Part shown: positions 1-6,209 of the stretch, piece after piece
How positions within the stretch are numbered: the stretch's first letter is position 1
How the letters are laid out: every line of letters starts with the position of its first letter
Assembly: GCA_016284975.1 (NCBI GenBank)
Contig: JAEEPV010000374.1
Span: 1 to 6,209 of the forward strand
DNA length: 6,209 bases
Reading direction: 5' to 3'
From: Solobacterium sp.
Lineage (GTDB): Bacteria > Bacillota_I > Bacilli_A > Erysipelotrichales > Erysipelotrichaceae
Notes under the pieces: generated by a model
The model's input: the letters and a program-made list of their open reading frames with translations, nothing else
What the model was told of the DNA's origin: nothing
The model's database searches: none
Program-made: the position numbers and the translations under genes

Positions 1-653
1 ATGGGTCCGAGATTGTTGTTGATCATGACGACGCATTCCGTATGCCAGCCCGGGCGGCCTTCTCCCCACGGAGAGTTCCACTTGATGCCTTTATCGGTCT
101 TTTTCCACAATGCAAAGTCAAACGGATTCTTCTTCTGATCGTTCTCTTCGATCCGGGCTCCTGCCTCAAGATCATCGAGACGCTGATGAGAGATCTCACC
201 ATAGGTCGGTACACTGTCTACGGAGAAATAGACATCTCCGTTAACCTCATAGGCATTGCCTTTCTTTACAAGATCATCAATGAACGCAATAATCTCATCC
301 ATGGTCTCCGTAACGCGCGGCGTGATATCCGGCAGCTCGGTGTTCAGCTGGGAACGCACACCCTGATACGCATCGATATACCGCTGTGCGATCACTTCTT
401 CACTGACGTTTTCTTCCAGAGCCTTATTGATGATCTTGTCATCCACATCGGTAAAGTTGCTGACATATGTAACATCATAGCCTTCCGCCTCAAACAGACG
501 CTTGAGAACGTCAAATACAACCATCGGTCTGGCATTTCCGATATGTGCGTAGTTATATACCGTCGGGCCGCAGACATACATGCTTACATGCCCTTCTTTA
601 ATCGGTTTGAATTCTTCAACCTGAAGTGTTTTTGTATTATACAGTCTGATCAT
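1..653 (-). CDS. cysS: Cysteinyl-tRNA synthetase, N-terminal half (cut by the window edge)
   Basis: This cytoplasmic class I enzyme charges tRNA-Cys with cysteine using ATP. The first 217 residues are visible; the family is usually about 440-470 residues, so the KMSKS loop and the tRNA-binding C-terminus lie beyond the left edge. Seen in the translation: the CGPTVYNYAHIGNARP block at about 28-43, holding the first zinc-ligand cysteine (C28) and the HIGN version of the class I HIGH signature (37-40). Next come the YVSNFTDVDDKII block at 63-75 and the SPWGEGRPGWHTEC block at 194-207, whose C207 matches the second zinc cysteine of the family. The ATG at 651-653 is preceded by GAGGGGG (661-667) at 7 nt spacing, which fixes the start. 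It follows the sensor-phosphatase gene on the same strand after 103 nt with no convincing terminator, so read-through is possible. No T-box leader is seen within that gap. The reading frame is intact as far as the edge. Confidence 0.96.
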   Translation of the reverse strand, partial: MIRLYNTKTLQVEEFKPIKEGHVSMYVCGPTVYNYAHIGNARPMVVFDVLKRLFEAEGYDVTYVSNFTDVDDKIINKALEENVSEEVIAQRYIDAYQGVRSQLNTELPDITPRVTETMDEIIAFIDDLVKKGNAYEVNGDVYFSVDSVPTYGEISHQRLDDLEAGARIEENDQKKNPFDFALWKKTDKGIKWNSPWGEGRPGWHTECVVMINNNLGP

Positions 654-756
654 AATTACTCCCCCTCATGAAGCTCTTATCCGTCCTGAAACAGCGGATC
701 TTCCCATTTCGCAATAACGAAACAAGCAGTTGTTCTTTTTGGTCCACTCAATAATA

Positions 757-3700
757 TCACGCACTGTCGGTTTCGCAAGATTCCGGTGCTTCCGCTTTTT
801 CTTTCGTGATTCCATGATACTCAAGACACATCATCGTCAGGTCATCAAACTGCTCTGCTGTATTCACGAACTCCCGGATTGCCTGTTCGACTTCACTCAG
901 AACCTCTTTCGGTGATCCTTCCGGATTCCGGTTCAGCGCTTCCAGCATCCGGTCTGTACCAAACAGCTCCTCATTCGCATCGGTTGCCTCCGGCACACCG
1001 TCGGTGTACACGAATAATTTGTCTCCGGGTTTCAGTTTGATTTCGTATTCCTGGTACTTCTGATGTTCCATACCGCCAAGAACCAGGCCGTGTATATCAC
1101 GCATCAGTTTGAATTTGCCCTTCTGCATGATTGCAGGATATTCATGACCGCCGTTAGCGGCCGTCATGATACCGGTGCTGATCTCCAGAATACCGATCCA
1201 GACCGTAACAAACATTTCCACATCATGTTCACTGGCGCAGAGGGCTTCATTCGCTTTTGTCAGAATCTCCGAAGTGCTTTTGCCAACCATCGCAAAAGTC
1301 TTCAGTACGCTCTTTGAAAGAACCATGTACAGCGATGCCGGAATCCCCTTGCCGCTGACATCGGCAATGATCAGACACAGATGATCCGGATCAATATAGA
1401 AGAAATCGTAGAAGTCTCCTCCGACTTCCCTTGCAGGCTTCATGCTTGCATAGATATCAAATCCGTTTTCCGACGGAGAGGACGGGAATACATGCGGCAA
1501 CATGCTTTCCTGAATCTGGCCTGCTGTTTTCAGTTCTGTATTCAGGCGCGCTTTCTGCACCGCTTCATGGTTCCGCTCTTCCATTTCCTTCATCTTCTTT
1601 TTGACGTAGATGCCCGTTAACGCAGTAACCAGCACCAGTCCGGCAATGGTAGTAAAGAGATAGAACCAGGTCTCTTCATAGAATGCCTTTTCAATATCAA
1701 TACGCACAGAGATCTGTTTTCCAACCTTATCCTGCGAGTCTTTCACCTGCATGACAAAGTTATAGGTTCCGCCCGGAAGATTCGTGTAACTGATCGGTCC
1801 GAGTTCATGTCTTGTGACCTTCGTAAAATCCGTATCAAATCCTTCCAGACAGAATTCCACAAACGGATTGGTCAGCGCATAGGTATAAACATGACTGTCA
1901 ATCGTCAGCTGATGGATCTCTTGCGGCAGATGGAATTCCCCGTTTTCATCCGGATAGTATCTGTCACCGTCTGCGTCGATATAGGCAACTCCCATCTTCA
2001 GGTTGATTACATTCTCAAGCGCATTATCGATATTGACTTTCGCAACACCGGTCGTACCGGAAATATACAGATCTCCCTTATGGGTCAGTTCACTGTAGGA
2101 ATTTGCGGTTGTAATGCAAGGTATTCCATCCCCCATGCTGTAATGGACCGGACTGATCTCTTCATTGGCAATCAGCTGGTCAATCGGAACCACATAGATG
2201 CCGTTACTGCTGAGAATCCACATATCTTCATTACTGTTTTCATACAGATCAAAGTTATTGGAATACGGGAACTGTTCAACCGTATGCACTTCATAATCTT
2301 CCGTCATGTAGGTGATGGAATTGCTGGTGACGATCCAGTACAGACGGCGCTTTTCATCCCATTTGATGCGCATGATAATCCCGGAACTCAGGCCGTCTCT
2401 TGTACTGATGCATTTCACCCGTTCTTCGTTGATGTTGATAATGTACAGACCGCTGCCGTCCGTTCCAAGAAGAATATCCTCGTTGGGAGCTTCCGCTACC
2501 GTCAGAATCTCCGGATTTACAACTCCTTCATCAAGGCCGTAAAAACCAACCACTCTGCCGTCACGGATCATATTGACGCCACCGGTCAAAACTACAAGAA
2601 ACGAACCGTCGCGGCGCTCAAGAACTGTTCGGATCTGATCGGACATCATCCCTTCATTTTCGGTATATGTCGTCACATTGCCATGGTCGTAACAGACCAG
2701 TCCGCATGCCCTCCAGGTAGAGATCCAGAGCCGGTTCTGGCTGTCACGAATAATGGATCGGATACGGCATCCCTCCAGCATCTGCAGCAGATCCGTGTAT
2801 CCCAGTTCCTCTCCGGATGCGCTGAGGGCGCTCTCCAGCGGATATTCCTTCAATGCCCTGTCATCCCTTGTGATAATGAGACCGGTATCCGTACCGATAA
2901 AGAGATCTCCATCAAGGAGGCAGGTTGTGTTAACCACCTGTGAATCCAGACCGTATCGTTCAAACAGATCCGAAAACTGGTTCGGAACGATCTTCATGAT
3001 TCCCTGCCGGGTAGACGTAAACCAGAGATTCCCTTCATGGTCATCCATTACTGTAGTGATCGAATTATTCAATGGCAGATCACCCAGATACGTAAATACA
3101 TTGTTTCTCAGCATCCCGATGCCGTTGCGGCCAAGAATCCAGAGACGGCCGTCAATCTGCTTGATACCCATGACGCCAGACAGAGGTGAGATATCCCAGG
3201 CATCTGTTACCGTAAGCGATTCATCTTTCTGGACGTGATAGATCATGGAGTCCTGTGTACCGAAATACATTTTCCCCATATCGTCCGGATCCGGATACAC
3301 GTTAATAACCCCCTTGAAGCCATAATCAGCCGTTTCGTAAAAACTGGTAACCTCACCATTGCGGACTGTAAAGATGGCCCCTTCATTACTGATGCCGTAA
3401 ACCGCACCGTCTGTGCCGGTAAGCAGAAAATCGATATACAGATTACGGATTCTCGGATCTTCCACCGAGGTCAAGTTCAGATCTTCATCGAAGACGTAGA
3501 GGCCTGCAGCAGTACCGGCATAGATATTGCCGTTCTTATCCTGTGTGATCTTACTGATATTCAGACTTCTCAGGCCGTCTTCCTCTTTCCAGTGGATGAC
3601 GTCGTTTTTATCAATCAAAGCGATGCCGCTGTCATTGGCACCAATCCACAGCCGGTCTTTCCGGTCAACGTACAGACACCCCACATTTCCGATACCGGTT

Positions 3701-4023
3701 GTGGAATCCATACGTTCAAATGTATTGCCATCATAACGGATCAGACCACTGTAGCTGCCGATCCAGATAAAACCGTCTTTCGTTTCTACTATGTCATTGG
3801 CTTCTGAAGTGGGAAGACCATTCTGATTGTTGTAAACAACCGCAGAAAAAGCGTCCTTGTTCTCGACCGGATCAATGACTCTTTTCTTATGTTCCTCTTC
3901 ATCGTTCCAGGTTTCACGGGAAAAACTGATTTCCTGCGGTTCCTGGCGTTTGATCGGTTTTCCGGACAACGTGAATGCCGTAAGGCTGGCTGCCAGAAGG
4001 ACTGCGATTGCACTTAGTCTCAT
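757..4023 (-). CDS. Membrane sensor: double propeller, triple-tyrosine domain, SpoIIE-type PP2C phosphatase
   Basis: A 1088-residue single-pass sensor with a serine/threonine phosphatase output. Order seen: signal sequence or anchor (about 1-21); around fourteen two-component-regulator propeller repeats (about 60-675), each with a core like DGFIWIGSYSGLIRYDG; a triple-tyrosine Ig-like domain (about 705-775, including YALTNP, LEGFDTDF and SYTNLPGGTY); one membrane span (about 786-808); a charged, probably coiled linker (809-835); and the SpoIIE/RsbU PP2C domain (about 836-1070). The PP2C metal-ligand motifs are present: GGDFYD (D870, D873), DVSGKG (D888), YTDG (D1008) and FDDLT (D1060, D1061), plus NGGHEYPA near 957. 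It is therefore probably active. In this family such phosphatases dephosphorylate STAS-domain anti-anti-sigma proteins; none is encoded here, so the target is unknown. The propellers should face outside and sense a ligand, by analogy with Bacteroides glycan sensors. The ATG at 4021-4023 is chosen over the adjacent GTG at 4024-4026 because AGGAG lies 5 nt from the ATG but only 2 nt from the GTG. It appears to have its own promoter. Confidence 0.93.
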   Translation of the reverse strand: MRLSAIAVLLAASLTAFTLSGKPIKRQEPQEISFSRETWNDEEEHKKRVIDPVENKDAFSAVVYNNQNGLPTSEANDIVETKDGFIWIGSYSGLIRYDGNTFERMDSTTGIGNVGCLYVDRKDRLWIGANDSGIALIDKNDVIHWKEEDGLRSLNISKITQDKNGNIYAGTAAGLYVFDEDLNLTSVEDPRIRNLYIDFLLTGTDGAVYGISNEGAIFTVRNGEVTSFYETADYGFKGVINVYPDPDDMGKMYFGTQDSMIYHVQKDESLTVTDAWDISPLSGVMGIKQIDGRLWILGRNGIGMLRNNVFTYLGDLPLNNSITTVMDDHEGNLWFTSTRQGIMKIVPNQFSDLFERYGLDSQVVNTTCLLDGDLFIGTDTGLIITRDDRALKEYPLESALSASGEELGYTDLLQMLEGCRIRSIIRDSQNRLWISTWRACGLVCYDHGNVTTYTENEGMMSDQIRTVLERRDGSFLVVLTGGVNMIRDGRVVGFYGLDEGVVNPEILTVAEAPNEDILLGTDGSGLYIININEERVKCISTRDGLSSGIIMRIKWDEKRRLYWIVTSNSITYMTEDYEVHTVEQFPYSNNFDLYENSNEDMWILSSNGIYVVPIDQLIANEEISPVHYSMGDGIPCITTANSYSELTHKGDLYISGTTGVAKVNIDNALENVINLKMGVAYIDADGDRYYPDENGEFHLPQEIHQLTIDSHVYTYALTNPFVEFCLEGFDTDFTKVTRHELGPISYTNLPGGTYNFVMQVKDSQDKVGKQISVRIDIEKAFYEETWFYLFTTIAGLVLVTALTGIYVKKKMKEMEERNHEAVQKARLNTELKTAGQIQESMLPHVFPSSPSENGFDIYASMKPAREVGGDFYDFFYIDPDHLCLIIADVSGKGIPASLYMVLSKSVLKTFAMVGKSTSEILTKANEALCASEHDVEMFVTVWIGILEISTGIMTAANGGHEYPAIMQKGKFKLMRDIHGLVLGGMEHQKYQEYEIKLKPGDKLFVYTDGVPEATDANEELFGTDRMLEALNRNPEGSPKEVLSEVEQAIREFVNTAEQFDDLTMMCLEYHGITKEKAEAPESCETDSA

Positions 4024-4028
4024 CACTT

Positions 4029-4033
4029 CTCCT
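4029..4033 (-). promoter_or_regulatory. Ribosome binding site of the sensor-phosphatase gene
   Basis: On the minus strand this reads AGGAG, 5 nt before the ATG at 4021-4023. The adjacent upstream GTG would leave only 2 nt, so the site decides for the ATG and a 1088-residue product. Confidence 0.85.
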
Positions 4034-4057
4034 GAAGGCTGATATATAACAGTAATA

Positions 4058-4063
4058 ATTATA
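4058..4063 (-). promoter_or_regulatory. Probable -10 element for the sensor-phosphatase gene
   Basis: A perfect TATAAT on the minus strand, placed so that transcription would start roughly 27 nt before the ATG, just ahead of the ribosome binding site. No good -35 hexamer is seen at 16-18 nt, so the promoter may be weak or activator-dependent. A short inverted repeat, CAATA-CCGA-TATTG (4077-4090), lies about where a -35 or regulator site would fall. Confidence 0.5.
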
Positions 4064-4087
4064 CTAGAGCAGACCGCAATATCGGTA

Positions 4088-4279
4088 TTGAACCGCAGGG
4101 AACACTGCGATTTTCACGAGGACGGAGCAGGTCTGGAGCGTATCTCCGAGATATTTGCCCAGCGGCATATCGAGGCGTCTGTAGATGAGGTGTTCGTTCT
4201 GGATGATGTCAACAAGGCGCTTAAAAAAGTGGCAGGTGGCAAGTCAAAGGGCAAAACCATTATAAAGATCAGCGCGTAA
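4088..4279 (+). pseudogene. C-terminal relic of a medium-chain (zinc/quinone-type) dehydrogenase/reductase
   Basis: The only plus-strand coding signal judged real. From about 4121 to the TAA at 4277-4279 the translation resembles the last 50-odd residues of NAD(P)-dependent medium-chain oxidoreductases: an EDGAGLERISEIF helix, then IEASVDEVFVLDDVNKAL, then VAGGKSKGKTIIKI. This matches the usual family ending, in which a short strand with a V-F-x-L/F core is followed by an E/DVNxAL helix and an SKGKxVIKI strand. Intact members are about 310-350 residues. The catalytic domain and nearly all of the Rossmann fold are missing, and the sequence upstream is the promoter region of the opposite-strand gene. 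The open frame begins only with a TTG at 4088 without a ribosome binding site, and its first dozen codons do not look like the family. The natural reading is a 5'-deleted remnant with an intact 3' end. A functional 63-residue peptide cannot be excluded but is unlikely. Confidence 0.7.
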
Positions 4280-4322
4280 AAAAAGAGCTCCCGTCACCGG
4301 CAATAAACCGATGATCGGGAGC
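4278..4322 (-). terminator. Intrinsic terminator for the glycosidase/membrane protein unit
   Basis: On the minus strand a hairpin of about 14 bp forms from arms 4316-4322/4287-4293 (GCTCCCG with CGGGAGC) and 4308-4314/4294-4300. It has one G-U pair, a single bulged base at 4315 and a 7-nt loop at 4301-4307. It is followed by TC and seven Ts (4284-4278). It lies about 137 nt past the stop codon of the glycosidase gene and is the strongest terminator in the window. Its T tract overlaps the stop codon of the dehydrogenase relic. Read on the plus strand the hairpin is less perfect and lacks a T tract. Confidence 0.85.
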
Positions 4323-4373
4323 GTTATTCGTTCTGTGCCCGTTACTGGCCTGGCTGGATATAAATACACTGAG

Positions 4374-4424
4374 AAAAAAGTATCAGACGAAATTGTTGAC
4401 TTACTGGTCTGAATGCTTTTTTTT
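4374..4424. terminator. Possible bidirectional intrinsic terminator
   Basis: The arms TCAGAC (4383-4388) and GTCTGA (4407-4412) form a 6-bp stem around an 18-nt loop. Six As precede it (4374-4379) and eight Ts follow it (4417-4424). It could end transcripts in either direction: the glycosidase unit from the right, or the former dehydrogenase gene from the left. The short stem, long loop and 3-4 nt gap before each T tract make it weak. Confidence 0.4.
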
Positions 4425-4458
4425 CTTTTGCTCATTTAATGCATTAGACCACTGGCGA

Positions 4459-5433
4459 TTATTTTCGGAATACCACCCAGTTATGTGACCAGGGCACCGG
4501 CAGACCGAAAAGTGTTATTACTTTTTCGGATGCGTTCCGATACCAGGAGTAATTCCAGCCCGCACCCATATCCAGATACACGGCATTGGTTACACCGAGC
4601 CGTCGAAGTTCATCCATAAATCCGTCAAAATATATCATATTAGCGGAGTCGATGATGCAGAGGTTTCCGTTAAGTTCTGCCAGCGCCCGGTAACAGCGGG
4701 CTCTCTGGCGACCGAAACTTGTAACGGTTACACCGTTTTTGATCAGACCAAACTGCATGAAGCCGCTTCCTCCAGCATCTGCGGCGCGGGCAATTGCATT
4801 AGAAGGGTTATCAAATTCAAATGCATACGTTCCGTCATGAAAAACAAATGCTGCATACTCCTTTTTATTGTACGGGCTGAGGTACAGCGTGCCGCTGACC
4901 GCATGATCCCCCTCGACGTTTTCCTGGGTAAAACCGAGACTGATCGCATGCTGGAATGCCGCTCCGCTGCACCAGGTGATAGACGCATCCGACTTAGATG
5001 GCCGCTTCTCACATACCAGCTCAACACTGGAATATTCCGGAAAGATGACATAGACCGTACCGGTATTGTATACGGTTGTCTGATCGGTCGGAAGGATTTT
5101 CTGAACCGGCATGGCAGATGCGTCGATACTGTCAGAAATAGGAACGTGATACTGGGAAACAAGCCCTGAGAAAGAAAAGATAAAAACAGGAATTACCAGA
5201 ATGGAAGTTGCGTACATCAGCCGGTAAAGGATCTTCAGCGGCTTATACTTCAGTTTTTCAGGACCCCACAGATAAATCACAAGCGTAATGCACTGCACTG
5301 CGGCGAGAATCGGACATACGATGTCAAGAATATCCGGCGACATCTGTGCCACAAAAAACACGGTAAAGGTAAACAGAGACAGCAGTGCCATGGACATCAG
5401 CCAGATTCCGGTCAGAAGTTCTCGTTTACTCAT
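4459..5433 (-). CDS. Membrane-anchored phosphodiester glycosidase (NAGPA-like) domain protein
   Basis: A 324-residue protein with three predicted membrane spans (about 8-30, 36-56 and 69-91), then a soluble domain from about 125 to the end. Positive residues at the N-terminus (MSKR) and between spans 2 and 3 (KLKYKPLKILYR) put the C-terminal domain outside the cell. That domain resembles the NAGPA/phosphodiester glycosidase superfamily, whose named member removes N-acetylglucosamine from a phosphodiester. Seen are a GTLYLSPYNKKEYAAFVF segment (181-198), RQRARCYRALAELNGNLCIID (242-262), and LGVTNAVYLDMGAGWNYSWYR (279-299), which occupies the place of the LDGGGS-type active-site block. The substrate is unknown; a phosphate-linked surface glycan is only a guess. 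It starts inside the upstream membrane protein gene (8-nt overlap, ATGAGTAA), so the two are probably co-translated and may form a complex. An intrinsic terminator lies downstream. The call is by motif recognition alone. Confidence 0.8.
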   Translation of the reverse strand: MSKRELLTGIWLMSMALLSLFTFTVFFVAQMSPDILDIVCPILAAVQCITLVIYLWGPEKLKYKPLKILYRLMYATSILVIPVFIFSFSGLVSQYHVPISDSIDASAMPVQKILPTDQTTVYNTGTVYVIFPEYSSVELVCEKRPSKSDASITWCSGAAFQHAISLGFTQENVEGDHAVSGTLYLSPYNKKEYAAFVFHDGTYAFEFDNPSNAIARAADAGGSGFMQFGLIKNGVTVTSFGRQRARCYRALAELNGNLCIIDSANMIYFDGFMDELRRLGVTNAVYLDMGAGWNYSWYRNASEKVITLFGLPVPWSHNWVVFRK

Positions 5434-6100
5434 ATCTCTTTCCTTCCTTCTTCAGCTGCAGAAGTTCTCCGCGAATCGTCTTGAATGAGTCAATCTGTGA
5501 TTCAACACTGACCAGCAGAAGAAGCAGTGAGTTATCTGTCAGATAACGGACCGCATTCTTCCACAGCACGGACGGTGCGAATCCAAGCTGACTGTTGGCC
5601 ACGAGAAGGAGAAGATACACGGCGAATTTAAAGATGAGCGCAATACGGTTGAAAATCACTTCCTTTGGATTGCCGTGCCGTGCGTAATTAATGAAAAAGT
5701 GATTGAGGGTGATGATCACGGTCATAAGACAGGACATTCCTGCCGCCGCAAGATAAACGCTGCCCTGTACGCCGGCCATCAGATAAACGTTGAAATCCTG
5801 TTCGCTCCAAAGCTGCGCCAGAGCCAGATAAGCATCCTGATACATGAGGCAGAAAAGAACTCCGCCCATGAGACCTTTAGCCACATCCCATTTGTAGTAC
5901 TGGAATGCGATGAACATGGAAACAGCGGTTGTCAGCTTCACCGTGATTTCAAACATGCCGAAATAATCCCTGTCAGATATGCATAAAAACAGGAAAACAA
6001 GACCTATGGCAACCGTAAGGGCGCATACCACCGCCATAAAGGACTCTTTGAGGAAGATTGATTCCTTCCGTTTTTTATTTGCAGTTATAGAATTTTTCAT
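5426..6100 (-). CDS. Unrecognised multi-pass membrane protein, coupled to the glycosidase gene
   Basis: I do not recognise a family. From the ATG at 6098-6100 the product is 224 residues. It has a lysine-rich cytoplasmic start (KNSITANKKRKE) and about five hydrophobic spans at roughly 20-40, 47-67, 74-94, 106-134 and 152-171. A further hydrophobic stretch (about 189-199) is followed by a charged tail ending KKEGKRYE. No catalytic motif stands out. Its stop overlaps the start of the glycosidase gene, implying translational coupling and probably a shared role in the envelope, for example as scaffold or partner of the extracellular domain. The frame is open back to a TTG at 6140-6142, which would add 14 residues, but neither start has a good ribosome binding site. 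I prefer the ATG because the Lys-rich stretch then begins the protein and a TATATT element at about 6154-6159 would leave a normal leader. The gene region is certain; the start is not. Confidence 0.75.
   Translation of the reverse strand: MKNSITANKKRKESIFLKESFMAVVCALTVAIGLVFLFLCISDRDYFGMFEITVKLTTAVSMFIAFQYYKWDVAKGLMGGVLFCLMYQDAYLALAQLWSEQDFNVYLMAGVQGSVYLAAAGMSCLMTVIITLNHFFINYARHGNPKEVIFNRIALIFKFAVYLLLLVANSQLGFAPSVLWKNAVRYLTDNSLLLLLVSVESQIDSFKTIRGELLQLKKEGKRYE
5441..5445 (-). promoter_or_regulatory. Ribosome binding site of the glycosidase gene, inside the upstream gene
   Basis: On the minus strand AAGGA sits 7 nt before the ATG at 5431-5433, in a purine-rich run formed by the last codons of the membrane protein gene. 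With the 8-nt overlap this supports coupled translation and fixes the start. Confidence 0.75.
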
Positions 6101-6155
6101 TTTAGATAATATGTAAAGACCCGCCTTAACTTGTATGTCCAAGGATCATCTGAAT

Positions 6156-6183
6156 ATACTTGTTGTTGGTAAACAACAAGTAT
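6156..6183. repeat. Perfect 12-bp inverted repeat, candidate operator or leader hairpin
   Basis: The arms ATACTTGTTGTT (6156-6167) and AACAACAAGTAT (6172-6183) are exact reverse complements around a 4-nt centre (6168-6171). It lies 56 nt upstream of the membrane protein ATG (14 nt before the alternative TTG). Its left end overlaps a possible TATATT -10 element on the minus strand. No T tract follows on either strand, so it does not look like an intrinsic terminator. It fits a dimeric regulator's operator or an RNA hairpin in the leader. The regulator is not identifiable from the window. Confidence 0.6.
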
Positions 6184-6209
6184 GACAAGAAGCTGCCTCT
6201 TGCAGGAAG

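Noticed and set aside
42..671. Plus-strand open frame of 209 codons
   Set aside because: It is antisense to cysS, whose CGPTVYN and GWHTEC motifs identify the minus strand as coding.
707..722. Terminator between the sensor gene and cysS
   Set aside because: Only a 5-bp stem is present and no T tract follows.
654..756. T-box riboswitch ahead of cysS
   Set aside because: The gap is far too short for a T-box leader, and no specifier stem or antiterminator T-box sequence is seen.
1807..2943. Long plus-strand open frame of 378 codons
   Set aside because: It lies wholly antisense to the propeller part of the sensor-phosphatase, whose motifs prove the minus strand. Its translation shows no family features, so it is a shadow of codon bias.
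3235..3807. Plus-strand open frame of 190 codons
   Set aside because: It is antisense to the first propeller of the sensor and has no recognisable domain or ribosome binding site.
4341..4411. Near-repeat TTACTGG-CTG at 4342-4352 and 4401-4411
   Set aside because: Two short imperfect copies only; no array and no link to a known element.
4244..4435. Minus-strand open frame of 63 codons between the glycosidase gene and the relic
   Set aside because: It spans both terminator hairpins, which would give it a low-complexity unlikely peptide, and it matches no family.
4743..5162. Minus-strand open frame of 139 codons inside the glycosidase gene
   Set aside because: It is an out-of-frame overlap with a well-supported gene and has an arginine/serine-rich shadow composition.

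Overview
The window reads like a chromosomal stretch of a moderate-GC bacterium, most likely a Bacillota member of the gut Erysipelotrichia/Clostridia type. That placement is inference. It rests on the HIGN-type cysteinyl-tRNA synthetase, clear AGGAG-like ribosome binding sites, U-tract intrinsic terminators, and a propeller/triple-tyrosine sensor of a kind seen in gut anaerobes. No rRNA, tRNA, CRISPR array, insertion sequence or phage gene was seen. All living genes lie on the minus strand, so transcription runs from right to left.

From right to left: 6101-6209 is a leader or promoter region carrying a perfect 12-bp inverted repeat. Next is a two-gene overlapping unit, 6100-4459. It encodes an unrecognised multi-pass membrane protein and, sharing 8 nt with it, a membrane-anchored protein with an extracytoplasmic phosphodiester glycosidase (NAGPA-like) domain. 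This unit ends at one or two intrinsic terminators (4278-4424).

The stretch 4024-4458 (435 bp) holds no intact gene. It contains those terminators, a plus-strand C-terminal relic of a zinc/quinone-type medium-chain dehydrogenase (4088-4279), and the promoter and ribosome binding site of the next gene.

The main gene, 4023-757, encodes a 1088-residue one-protein signalling device. It has a signal sequence, about fourteen propeller repeats (two seven-bladed propellers), a triple-tyrosine Ig-like domain, one membrane span and a cytoplasmic SpoIIE/RsbU-type PP2C phosphatase. It has the outer half of a Bacteroides hybrid two-component sensor, but its output is a serine/threonine phosphatase instead of a histidine kinase. 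No STAS anti-anti-sigma protein or anti-sigma kinase is present in the window to serve as its target.

A 103-nt gap without an obvious terminator then leads to cysS (cysteinyl-tRNA synthetase), cut by the left edge of the window. The glycosidase unit and the sensor-phosphatase are both extracellular-facing and adjacent, but they appear to be separately transcribed. A functional link between them is only a hypothesis.
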